DNA of 64,000 bases from Rhizoclosmatium globosum (taxonomy: Eukaryota; Chytridiomycota; Chytridiomycetes; Chytridiales; Chytriomycetaceae), in contig MCGO01000013.1 of assembly GCA_002104985.1 (NCBI GenBank), forward strand, positions 62,001 to 126,000. The letters are read 5' to 3'. The notes under the pieces were generated by a model. The model was not told the origin of the DNA, did no database searches, and worked only from the letters and a program-made list of their open reading frames with translations. How positions within the stretch are numbered: the first letter of the stretch is position 1; each line of letters starts with the position of its first letter. The translations under genes and the position numbers were made by a program. This document shows, piece by piece, positions 22,018 to 32,242 of the stretch.

Positions 22018-24344
22018 CTAAATGGCGGAGGTAATGGCACTAATACAGCAGCTCTTTGTCAAGCCATTGCCATCAGGGAATCCAGTATCCCAACTGTTCA
22101 TTCTCCACACGCTCCCATCCATTCCAATCCCAAGCAAAGTTGAATCAGAAAGTTCTGCAAGGCCAGTAATCGCTCCGTTGAAGTTAGGCGCCAACTGCCA
22201 GCCCAAAGAATAAAAGTTTTGCATATAATAGAGCTTGTTGTCGCGTCCAATTCCACCAACGTATCCATTTGGTAATTGAAGAACATCTATAATACACCCT
22301 GAGTTTGGAACATGATACCATTTGAATCCTCCACGTAGACCCTGTGCGTTAAAACCTTGGAGAATATTTACGTAATAGAGTTCGCAATCCATTCCAACAC
22401 CAAAGATCCAAGCAAAATTGCTTCTCATGATTGCAATTCTTGTCACCGACCCTGAGCCAGGAACTAAATACCATTGCGAATGAAGCGAACTTGCCCAGTA
22501 AAGGTTGTTATCCAAACCAACACCAACGAAACTCAAGTCAGAAAGCTGCAAAATATCTAAAAGCCTCATACCAGTGCCCACGCTTTTCCAAATCGGAATT
22601 TCAGGATCCCGCCAACGAAGAAGATTATCCGTTCCTATTCCAAGCACAAGATCCTCAAAAGGCGCAAACTGGATATTCGCATTTGGGTTCAGGACAGGCG
22701 TGCCCCAAACAGATGACTTGAGATAACATCTCTTCAGATCATTTCGCCAAACCGCAATCGCACAAATTTGATTGTAGCACAACATGCGACAAGCATTCTC
22801 ATCGGCTGCCGGAAAATCTTTATAATCATTCCCCACATATCGACGCCAACAATGGGTTGAGCTGATGCGGCAGTTGGAACAAACAAGCGTCGATCAGAAT
22901 CAAGATGCACGTCGGACGGGTTTAAATAGTTTTTAAACCAACATCGTTGGTATTGAATAGAAAAGACGAAGCCTACACACTCTGGGATCCACGCACAGTA
23001 TTCGACACAGTCTCGACCCCAATCAACACTCTTTTTAGAGCCAATATCAAAGCCCCAATAGTCGATCCCCGGAATTTCGATCCAATAGTGCGGGATATAA
23101 TTAGGAGACAACGCACACGTCTGGCCAGTGTACCCAGTTCCTTTTACTCGCGTAGGATCAAACATTTCAGTGAATCGACTGGATGAAAGGTATAGGTCCG
23201 GGCAGTCATCGTAATTGTTACTGTTGCATACAGTGAACTCCATAATGACTGCAACGATTCCACAAGTTCTGAAATCGAAAATCTCGTAAGCGATGGGTCC
23301 ATAATCTCCATCACGACGATGGTCTTGCGAAACAGTCATATTCCCAGTCTCCAAGACGGTTTCGTTCAATTTGGTATCAATGGCCGTGAATTTAATGGTC
23401 GTGACGGGTTTGGTGTTGGTTGTGTTTGCATTGATGATGAGTTTCCCGTCTTCGTATGTGACAAATAACGTAGGCATTTCAAGATCCGGTAGAACATCAG
23501 AATCGTTACTGTCAGAAGATTGTGTTGACAATTTCTTGGTGGTCGGGTAAGCCCCACGAGAAGAGGTAGTGGTGGCCGAGAAAGCTACAGATGCACTTGC
23601 TTTTGTAGGAACCTGATCAGCGTCTGTGGGCAATGGGTCAAACCAGTCAGTGTACGGATCGTAAACGCTATCGGTTGAAGCAATAGCCACGGAAGAATGG
23701 TCTGAAGGCGTCCCAGCTGCGATGGCAGTAACTTTAACGTCAGAAAACCCATTGGTGGAGGAAACTGATGAGTCATCTGAGGGTGTGGCTTTTGATTCAA
23801 TAACAACAGATGAAAGTTGTCTGGGAGCAAATACAGTACCAGTAGTAAAGCCTTGATCAATCTTTGTATCGACAGCTAATTATGAAAGGGTTGAGTAAAA
23901 GTCAGCATTAGGAACATCTTTTAAATTGACCCCACCTCCACCTTGATAAACGCAAACGAACGCGAAACAACCGGCAGCGGAGTTTTGTCCGATAGCACAG
24001 CCAACCGTTAATGCATAGCTTGACAAGATCACGGTTGCATTGTTGGCAATTATAAGGGAGGTGGCGTCAGTTGGATCTTCACTGATCCAAGCCTTGAACA
24101 GCGACGAGACTGTAGTGGAACCGGTTTGTCCCCAGGAAGTGGTACTGTTAATACCAGTGAGTTCATGTTGATCCGAGACTGTTGGGGCCCAACAAGAAGG
24201 GAAGGAGGCTAAATGATCAGCCCAATTTGTTGCATTCGATGCAAGACCAGAGCTCCAACTAAGAGGTCCAAGAGAGTGAGAGGCACGGAAATCATTGTGC
24301 CACGCGAGAACGGTGGTTGCATCCATGGAGTTGGCTGCCATCAC
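22018..24344 (-). pseudogene. CAP-PAN-PAN-tectonin protein, frameshifted copy
   Basis: Exon 1 (24344-about 23880) encodes a CAP/PR-1-type domain (LAWHNDFRASHSLGPLSW, NATNWADHLASFPSCW, GCAIGQNSAAGCFAFVCVY). After a small intron come a Ser/Thr-rich linker, a beta-rich domain, two PAN/Apple-like domains (CVEYCAWIPECVGFVFS and CRMLCYNQICAIAVW) and a tectonin propeller. The two long frames do not join: a G is missing in the GGGG run at 22831-22834, compared with the intact relative at 29683-32035. It could be a true frameshift or a homopolymer error. No classical signal peptide precedes the CAP domain in either copy; a short upstream exon may be unseen. Confidence 0.65.
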
Positions 24345-24565
24345 CTAATGTGGGATTCTTGGATCTTTTTTTGTGGGGCTCTGGGAGTAAGCCAACAAAA
24401 GATCACCAATTTAATAAATAACAGAAATAGTTCTTTAAAATCATGCCAGGAGATGATAAGCCTCTGGAAAATGTTTTGGAAAAGAGAAATATGTATTTTC
24501 TTCTTATTTCACTGATATAACTACATACTTGGTAAAAAAATGGAACATTTTTGGCGGATGAAGAC

Positions 24566-26311
24566 TCATTTGAGGTATGCCCACGCAACAGAAGTAACCG
24601 TCTGTGTGTTGGGTAAGAGAACCCAAGGATCCGAAACTGTCTTTCTCTGATAAATGGCATTGTCCGTTCCAACCCCAAGAATGCTTCCATCGTAAAACTG
24701 CACCGTGTGATAAACACAACAAGAATTCGCAACTGTGACCCAAGGAGCAGTCAAACTCTGTTTGGTCAAGAGTTTTCCATCAACTCCCGTTCCGAGAAGA
24801 ATACCTCCTTCCAAGAACGTAATATCCACAACATATCCAGAGTTCGGAACAAGAGTCCAAGCATCTGAGATCAATCCGTTGCGTGTGTACAATCTATTGT
24901 CAGACCCGACTCCAACCAAAGTCGAAATATCGCCCAACTTCGTTACGCTTTTGAGGCCAATGACAGCACCCGTTGTAGGAATAACGGTACATGCATTCGA
25001 TCCAGTCGCAGAAAAGGTTGGACAGTTCAACAACGAATTACTAGGCGTAACAACAATGATTCCGTTGTTTACCCAGTAAAACAAATCGATTGCTGTTACA
25101 CCAGGAATTGGAACCCAAGGCCCTGAAATCGAGTCTTTCCCTTTAGCAAAGAGTTTGTTATCGGTTCCAACTCCAATCACGCTTGGTGTCCAGTACTGTT
25201 GAATCGAGGTTGGAACCGCGGAAATAACCGTTTTAGAGTTGGGAAGTATGACCCATGGGGAATCCAGCGTGACTTTCTGGTATACTGCGTTGTCAGGACC
25301 CACACCTAAAATTGAGCCCTCTGGGGACTGCGCGGTACGAATAACACAGCAACTGTTTGGTACCAAGGTCCAAGTACTTGACAAAGTTGTTTTCTTGTAC
25401 AGAGTTCCATCCGGCGCAGTTCCAAGCAGAGCGCCGTTAGCCAAGACAGTGACATCGACAACAGTCCCTGAACCAGAAACCAACACCCATGCGCCAGACA
25501 ATCCAGCGCGAGTATATAATTGATTGTCAGTGCCGACACCAATTAACGTGGTTCCATCACCAAGAAGGTCAATACTCAACGCTGCTCCAGAATTCGGCAC
25601 ATTTTTACATGTGTCCCAAACAGTCAACGTTGCACATGTGTACAAAGTCTTATCAAGACCAAGAACGATAAGAGAGTTATCAGGCATCTGGACTAAATCG
25701 GTCGCCTTTGTTGGATTCGTGAGAGTATTCCAAGCACAAGTGAGACACGGCTTGCTCAAGAAAGTGTTATCGGGTGCAACACCTGCGAGGTAGTTTAAAA
25801 CTGATGGAGGCTCTAATAGCAACGTATGTTAAAATCAGCATTCATTTCAATGGTAAGAACCCTTACTTGCGTAAACGATGCATGCACCAGCACTGACCCA
25901 AACACTCCCATTCCAGACATAATTAACATTCGAGGACCCAACGGCTTGCGATCCAACAACTGGAGAAGTAACAGACGCAACGGTGTTTGGGAAACAAGAT
26001 TGAGTAATGGTGGCATCACACAAGCTTTTGGAGTTCCAGATCCCATAAGCGTCTTTTTGGATGACGTAATTCTTGGTTGCGTCTTTTGGATTTACTAAGG
26101 TTGCGAGGGACTGTGTTGGATACGTGGATCCTGTGTTGTATGTTGGATAACATCCAATTGAAGTGGGTGCACGGACAGAGAGGGAAACGCCATCTGTTGG
26201 TTCAGAGGTCAGTGTGCAATCAGTATCATGTAGCTGGATGCAAGTATACAGACTGTTTGGATGCAACGATAATGCGCCGGGAAGTGCTGTCAATAAGATC
26301 GACAGAAGCAT
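24566..26311 (-). CDS. Secreted two-domain tectonin protein
   Basis: Two exons; the intron lies near 25868-25813. The start MLLSILLTALPGALS is a signal peptide. Residues 20-150 form a cysteine-containing domain (SIGCYPTYNTGSTYP, SLCDATITQSCFP, GACIVYAK) that I do not recognise. The rest, from LNYLAGVAPDNTFLSK, is a tectonin propeller with about ten blade-like repeats (GVGTDNQLYTRAGLSGAW, GVGPDNAVYQKVTLDSPW). It is probably a secreted lectin. It lies between the two CAP-tectonin copies, in the same orientation. Confidence 0.75.
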
Positions 26312-26461
26312 TTCAAGGCAAGATGGCTGACGAGTTTGATGACGGGTGGAAGTTCAATCTACAAATTATAACTGAAGTAAGTTTGAGGTGCTAATATATG
26401 TTTTCAAATCGTGACCTCTAATACTAACTAACATGAGATTTATTTTCCACGAAAACTCAAA

Positions 26462-26950
26462 TTACCAAGGGATGTCAGTGGTATAACCACAAATAACATC
26501 GTCACGGCCAGTAAGGAACGGAAACTCTTTGTAATAGCACACTCCGGTATTGATATTATACACAGTCACATGTCCAGTGCTTACACTGCGGCACACGTCA
26601 TAGGCGGCAATCTGATTAAATCTATCAAACTTGCCAGGAAAGTCGTATCCTTTCAAGGGTTGGTTCACCCCGTAAAGCATCAATGCAGCAAAGTCACCAA
26701 CATAGGTTGGCTTCTTGCAAATGCATCTTCTTTCGTTTCCATTGTATGTGAAGAGTCTTGTGTTTCCGTACCAGTTGCAGTTTGTAGCGCAGTCCCCGGC
26801 GCTACCAATGTTTGTGTAAACAGCTCCGTCGAAGCCGTTAATGTCACAACCTGTCCAAGCATGGATTCTGTAGCCGTCCGAGCGAGGTGCAATATAGACT
26901 GGGTTTACTCCCGCTGGAGTGGTGAGATTTACTCTTGGAATTGGGCTCAT
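26462..26950 (-). CDS. Small cysteine-rich protein, paralogue of 27429-27902
   Basis: A single exon of about 162 codons starting MSPIPRVNLTTP; an in-frame ATG at 26977 would add nine residues. Ten or so cysteines occur with a pattern reminiscent of PAN/Apple domains (GSAGDCATNCNWYGNTRLF, TYNGNERRCICKKP, VCRSVSTGHV, GVCYYKEFP). No signal peptide is visible, which is odd for a disulphide-rich protein, unless it is exported by another route. About 45% of positions look shared with the gene at 27429. The family is unknown. Confidence 0.6.
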   Translation of the reverse strand: MSPIPRVNLTTPAGVNPVYIAPRSDGYRIHAWTGCDINGFDGAVYTNIGSAGDCATNCNWYGNTRLFTYNGNERRCICKKPTYVGDFAALMLYGVNQPLKGYDFPGKFDRFNQIAAYDVCRSVSTGHVTVYNINTGVCYYKEFPFLTGRDDVICGYTTDIPW

Positions 26951-27040
26951 AATTTTGATAACTTGGTTTGAAAGCATCCTTGTCCATTAACATATACTGT
27001 TTTTATGGACGTGGTGATTTTGTGCGACCGATATCGGCTT

Positions 27041-27080
27041 AGTGAGGCTGAATGAGGCTGAATGAGGCTGAATGAGGCTG
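27041..27080. repeat. Four tandem 10-bp units AATGAGGCTG
   Basis: One AGTGAGGCTG and three perfect AATGAGGCTG units in a row, about 90-130 bases upstream of the minus-strand gene starting at 26950. The unit is the same motif found singly before the two tectonin genes, so this could be a multimerised regulatory element. Orientation relative to the downstream gene is reversed. Confidence 0.6.
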
Positions 27081-27428
27081 GGCGTCTCAAACACACGCCA
27101 AATGCCCGAATTTATGCGGAATTGCTATTTAATTCCTAGGAATTCTGTCGCAATGTGTGTTTGGGGTGATCCTCAAATGAAAGATTGTTGACTTTATGAG
27201 CAGCGTTGTATATAAAGGTAATTCGATATTGACAAAGGTTCAATTGTTGTCATGCCGATAAGCTCTCCACCATTAATAAACAATCAAAAGTGTGATTGAA
27301 TTAATCCTAATTTTTCCACAGCCAGCTGGACGCCCACCTCCATACCTCCCTCTTTCCTTTGCAAATGAAACTAATCATAATATGAAAAAGCTTTAATTTC
27401 CCAAACAGCAAAACTAAAAAGCAAGATA
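27081..27428. other. Intergenic between the two cysteine-rich genes
   Basis: AT-rich spacer without a recognisable gene. It separates the promoter of the gene starting at 26950 from the 3' end of its paralogue. Confidence 0.45.
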
Positions 27429-27902
27429 TTAAAACTTCCCATATCCAGTGATAACATCAGGACGACCAGGAACGTCATCAGGAGTCTTGTAAAAACAAGT
27501 CCCACCATTGATATCTTTGCGATAAACATTCACCCCGTAGTTGACATTGCTTCTACAACTCTCGAAACTTGTTTGTTCACTGTACACATCAAACTTGTTT
27601 GGGAAATCGTATCCAACCATTTCACCCCAACCTTGCACCAAGAGTATGGAATTACTGCCTGCTGGGGACTGGGCCGGTATTTTGCAGCAGCACTTGCGAT
27701 CGTTACCGTTGTAGGTGAAGAAACGGGCCGCGTTTCTGTTGTTGTTTCTTGGATCCCAGAAACAATTGTTGAAACAGTCCGCAGCGCCTCCAATATTATC
27801 GACACATTTCCAGTCGAAGCCATTGAAATCGGCATGACCCCAGGCCGCGACAGGGATATAGTCGCCACGTGGAGAAATCGCTTGATCAGGGGAAGCACTC
27901 AT
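27429..27902 (-). CDS. Small cysteine-rich protein, paralogue of 26462-26950
   Basis: A single exon of about 157 codons from MSASPDQAISPRGDY. It shares the layout GGAADCFNNCFWDP, FFTYNGNDRKCCCKIP, CRSNVNYGVNV and GTCFYKTPDDVPGRPDVITG with its neighbour. No leader peptide is seen. The pair is a tandem duplication inside the lectin island. Function is unknown; sugar or protein binding through a PAN-like fold is only a guess. Confidence 0.6.
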   Translation of the reverse strand: MSASPDQAISPRGDYIPVAAWGHADFNGFDWKCVDNIGGAADCFNNCFWDPRNNNRNAARFFTYNGNDRKCCCKIPAQSPAGSNSILLVQGWGEMVGYDFPNKFDVYSEQTSFESCRSNVNYGVNVYRKDINGGTCFYKTPDDVPGRPDVITGYGKF

Positions 27903-27992
27903 GATGATTTGCCTTTTCAGATTAGTTTTTGGATGTGATATTGTTTCTGTTTTCTGCACTATTTACGTCTGGTTTGAATGTGGCTGGATAAC

Positions 27993-28038
27993 GGCCGATA
28001 AGTTTGTCATTTTCTGTTTGTGTTGGACAAGCCTCATT
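27993..28038 (-). promoter_or_regulatory. Shared upstream motif AATGAGGCT + GGCC (copy 3)
   Basis: On the minus strand AATGAGGCTTG (28038-28028) is followed 31 bases later by GGCCG (27996-27993), the same spacing as before the first tectonin gene. It lies about 90-135 bases before the ATG at 27902. Confidence 0.3.
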
Positions 28039-28047
28039 AATTGTTCT

Positions 28048-28512
28048 TTATTCTTTCATATCAACTCTTTCAAATACAACTTGAAATAGATGTATCCTTA
28101 GAGCACGAAACAGTGCTTGACCCATTTTGTATTCTTTCCCATTTTGAATTCCAGACAATGTTGACAAAGCCTTCTCAGTCACGTCGTCTCTGAATACAAA
28201 CGGGGATTCTTGAAACCATGCGTCGTCCTCATTCCAAAATAAGCGAAGGTATGGCATAGTCGAGCTTCCGCGTTGGAGTACAAGAAACTTATTCGTATTT
28301 GTAGTTGGATTTGTTGACGCGGTTGAGGGTATTGATACAGCCAAAAGGTGTGAATATTCTGCATAACTAAGTGGAGCATAAATATCAATCTGAGGGTCTT
28401 TGACTTCATCTTTCACGCTTGGGATGGCTGCAGAGGCGGCTTCTTGAATCATAGGAATACAGGTTCTCGTTTTCATCGGAGTTTTCTTTGGTGGCTGGAT
28501 GGTCAGATTCAT
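28048..28512 (-). CDS. Hypothetical protein, 154 aa
   Basis: A single frame starting MNLTIQPPKKTPMKTRT. The central part (IDIYAPLSYAEYSHLLAVSI, KFLVLQRGSSTMPYLRLFW) looks like a compact mixed alpha/beta domain. No signal peptide or membrane helix is present. I do not recognise a family. It could be an N- or C-terminal piece of a longer spliced gene, but no convincing neighbour exon was found. Confidence 0.45.
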   Translation of the reverse strand: MNLTIQPPKKTPMKTRTCIPMIQEAASAAIPSVKDEVKDPQIDIYAPLSYAEYSHLLAVSIPSTASTNPTTNTNKFLVLQRGSSTMPYLRLFWNEDDAWFQESPFVFRDDVTEKALSTLSGIQNGKEYKMGQALFRALRIHLFQVVFERVDMKE

Positions 28513-28639
28513 GGAGGAAAGAAATCAGGAAGAATTGATCGACGAATCATCAACGCTTGGCAAACCCACGTGTTTTTGAGGAGATAAGATCGTTTATTAA
28601 TAACTCTTACCAGTTTATTTATAATGTCAATACTTAACT

Positions 28640-29454
28640 CTAAACAGTAAACACAAAGTCCAACCGATTACTGCCCTTATCTGGCGAGTTTGCCCGATAT
28701 TCAGCGCCATCATCCTCAGGGGCATAAACTTCTGGTTTATCCAAAGAAGGAACTAGAATAATAAAGTTTCCGGTATGAAATCGTGGTACGTCATTTGCTT
28801 GATAAATCTGACTCGCATAGACTCCATAAAGATTCGCCACAGCAATAATAAGGCCAGAGGCAACAGTTCATTTTCCTATTGGTGCCGTGTTTTCAGACAT
28901 CCAGGCAATGTTGAGTGGATGAACAGATGGTGAAGCACTTATCAAAAACGTGGCGAAATATAGGAGTCCCTTCGGAGAATTGTCCGGCAGGAATTCTAGC
29001 AAGGAAAATCCAACAATAAGCCAGAGAGGTTGGATCATTCCATGATATCCGCGCTCGTTGTATTTGTCAGAATGCCAAGAAAGTAGCGTCATTGTACAAA
29101 ATCCAGCAATTGAATTGGGGGCAGTTAAACATTATTCACCACAGAGATTGTGAATCCAAGGTGTCGCGGAAGACCACCTGACAGCGCATTTGAAATGTTT
29201 GTGCGGTCCATATTGAGAATGAAAGTTGAGAACAGAATCCAGGGCATCAAACGAGTCTGTCAGCAACAAAAAAGTTAGCGAAAATGAGACACAAATTGAG
29301 GTGTGCCAACATGCTTACATCAATCAGTTGATGCACGCGAATCTCTTCTTCGGTTTTGTAATCTAATTCGGGGTTGTAGCCTGCGACTTGGCCGAGTTTG
29401 TCCCTGGTCTCAGTGGTCCTCAGGCTTGATTACTTTGATGTTGGCATCATTCAT
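28640..29454 (-). pseudogene. Decayed MFS transporter (Dal5/anion:cation symporter type)
   Basis: Fragments in order match a fungal Dal5-type permease: the cytosolic N-terminus (MNDANIKVIKPED, then YNPELDYKTEEEIRVHQL in a shifted frame), helix 1 with LFSTFILNMDRTNISNALSG, then a jump to late helices (LLSWHSDKYNERGYHGMIQP, APEDDGAEYRANSPDKGSNR). The middle, about half of the protein, is missing near 29100-29140. An in-frame TGA at 28868-28870 sits where an Arg/Lys is expected before TVASGLIIAVANLYG. The combined deletion, frameshift and nonsense codon show a dead gene. Such carriers import allantoate, nicotinate or similar anions. Confidence 0.8.
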
Positions 29455-29682
29455 GGGTGATTTTTGGAGCTGAAACCTTGGTTAACTCAACGAGTGTATG
29501 TCATTCACTTCAAGGGGTAGCCTACAAGGTTAATGCGAAGAAGGGGTGAGGAAAAGTTCAAAACCCAAAAACCCAACTACAATCGTCTCTTCTAGCCCTC
29601 TATCGTTCTACTATCTCTTTTCTCATAAATGAGGCTTTTTATCACTGAATACCAATATAAAGGAATTAAATTCCCAAATATT

Positions 29683-32035
29683 CTACCAAGCGGTGGTAAT
29701 GGAAATAAAGCAACAACTGTTTGTCAAAGGTGCGCCGTCTGGGAATCCTGTATCCCATGAGTTCATTCTCCAGACGCTTCCATCCATTCCAATACCAATC
29801 AGAGTTTGATCTTTAAGGACAGTTAGGCCAGTCACTTCTCCATTAAAGTTAGGTGCCATCTGCCAATTTGTATCCCATGATGTCTTAAAGTATAGTTTGT
29901 TGTCCATACCAATCCCACCAATCCAACCATTGGGCAGTTGGAGAACATCTTTGACGCAGCCTGTGTTTCCAATATGGTACCAACTGAATCCCCCTTGCAA
30001 GCCTTGAGCATTGAAACCTTTGCTAATCATGACCGAATAGAGCTCGCAATCCATTCCGATTCCAACTAGGTAAGCTCCGCCTGCCACAAGTGTGATTCTC
30101 GTCACTGATCCCGAGCCAGGAACCACGCTCCAACCAGAGCTCTGAAATAACCCAATCGTCCAGTAAAGCTTATTGTCTTCACCAACAGCAAGAAGACTCC
30201 AGTCACTGAGCTGAACAATGTCTAAGATGCGTATCCCCGCCCCAACAATCTTCCATACTGGGATTTCTGGGTCTCGCCAATACAAATTATGGTCTGTTCC
30301 AACTCCAAGTAATAGACTATTCATTGGTTTGAATGAAAGACTAGCGTATTGGTTGATGACAGGAGTTCCAAAGACTGACGACTTCACATAGCACTTACTC
30401 AAGTCGTAACGAAACACAGCCGTTGCACAGTTTGCATAACGGGAGCACATATTTCGACAAGCGTCGTTAGAAGTAACTGCATATTCAGCAATATCGTTTC
30501 CCCAATAATCAATCCCGTAAATCAGTGAATTCGCCATAGCCATGGGGACATAAAGGAGTCGATCCGAATCAAGATGGACGTCCCATCCATTTAAAATACT
30601 CTTGAACCAACATCGTTGGTATTGAATAGAAAAGACGAAACCTACACACTCTGGGATCCAAGCACAGTATTCAACACAATCACGTCCCGTGTCAACCGAT
30701 TTTTTTGAGCCAATGTCAAAGCCGTACATATCCACGCTCGGCAACGCGATCCAGTAATGAGGGATATAATTTGGTGACATCGAACATGTCTGACCCGTGT
30801 ATCCAGTCCCTTTCACTCTTGTAGGGTCAAACATTTCAGTGAATCTACTTGACGATAGGTATTGATCTGGGCAATTATCGTAATTGTTACTGTTGCATAC
30901 AGTGAACTCCGTAATGACTGCAACGATTCCACACGTTCTGAAATTGAAAATCTCGTAAGCGAGGGGTCTATAATCTCCATCACGACGATGGTCTTGTGAA
31001 ACAGTAATATTCCCGGTCTCTAAGATGGTTTCGTTCAACTTGGTATCAATGGCTGTGAATTGGATGGTTGTGACAGGCTTGGCGTTGGTCATATTTGCAT
31101 TAATAATGAGTTTCCCGTCCTCGTATGTGACAAAGAGTTTTGGCATTTCAAGTTCTGGGAACGCATCAGTGTCGTTGTTGTTAATTGACCTTGTGTTCAA
31201 TATCGTTGTGGTTGGGTAAACCCTGTTGGAAGTAGCGGCAGTGATCGATACTGTTGAAGAGACGCTTCTCTTTACGGCAATATCGTCAGCCTCTGTGGGC
31301 AATGGTTCGAACCAGTCAGTGTATGGATCATAGTCACTTTCGGTTGAAGCAGTAGCAGGAACAGACGATTGAATCGGAGTTACTACAGTGGCAGTCTCGG
31401 CAAGGGTGGTATTTAAGGCAGAAAGCGGAGGCAAACCACTGGTGGAGGAAGCCGATGAGTCATATGAGGGTTTCGAGTTCACTTCAGATTCAAAAACAGA
31501 TGAGGTCTGACGGGAAGCAACAATAGCACCAGTAGTTGCACCTTGATCAACCTTTGTTTCGAGGGCTACTTAATAATTGAATTCAGAGTTAGTACGGGAA
31601 ACACGTGTATCTGGTTGTTAAATCCCCCTCACCTTTGTCCTCATAGACACAGACAAACGCGAAACAGCCGGCGGAAGCGTTCTGTCCGATAGCACATCCA
31701 ACAGCCGAAGAGGAGTTTGACAGGATCACCGTTGCATTGTTGGCAGTAACCAAAGTGGCGTTGGTAATTGGCTCATTGGTCCAAGTCTTGAACAGCGACA
31801 GGATCGTAGTATTACTAGAGCCCCATGTAGTAGTGTGATTGAAACCAGCTAGATCATGTTGATCCGGGACAGTTGGGGTCCAACAAGAAGGGAAGGAGGC
31901 TGAATGATCAGCCCAATTTGTTGCATTTGAAGCAAGACCAGAGCTCCAAGAAAGAGGTGTAAGAGAGAGAGAGGCACGGAAATCATTGTGCCACGCGAGG
32001 ACAGTGACAGCATCCACAGAGTAGTTGCCTGCCAT
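29683..32035 (-). CDS. CAP-PAN-PAN-tectonin protein (intact copy)
   Basis: Two exons: the CAP domain (32035-about 31589; LAWHNDFRASLSLTPLSW, ASAGCFAFVCVYED) and a 599-codon second exon region. After a Ser/Thr-rich linker come a beta-rich domain (LFVTYEDGKLIINANMTN), a PAN/Apple domain (DCVEYCAWIPECVGFVFS), a second PAN-like domain (NDACRNMCSRYANCATAVF) and a tectonin propeller (GVGTDHNLYWRDPEIPVW, GIGMDNKLYFKTSWDTNW). CAP domains occur in secreted sterol- or lipid-binding proteins of the PR-1 type. A secreted, multi-ligand adhesin is inferred. No classical leader is seen at the chosen start. It is a close relative of the frameshifted gene at 22018-24344. Confidence 0.75.
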
Positions 32036-32242
32036 CGCTTGGAAATGAGGTTCTTGTGCGTGTTTTTTCTGTGGGGTTCAATGACTATGCAAATGGATGC
32101 AAGCCAAAAAATGATATCTCACACCAAAGAATTATGGACAAAACGGAGCCTTAATTTTCATCTATATCGCAAACAAACAAAGAGTATAACAAACGAAAAA
32201 CAAAAGATATCCCCCTGCAAAGAACATAAGAAAAACAAAAAC

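Noticed and set aside
27041..27080. CRISPR-like array
   Set aside because: The 10-bp units have no spacers, and the genome is eukaryotic.
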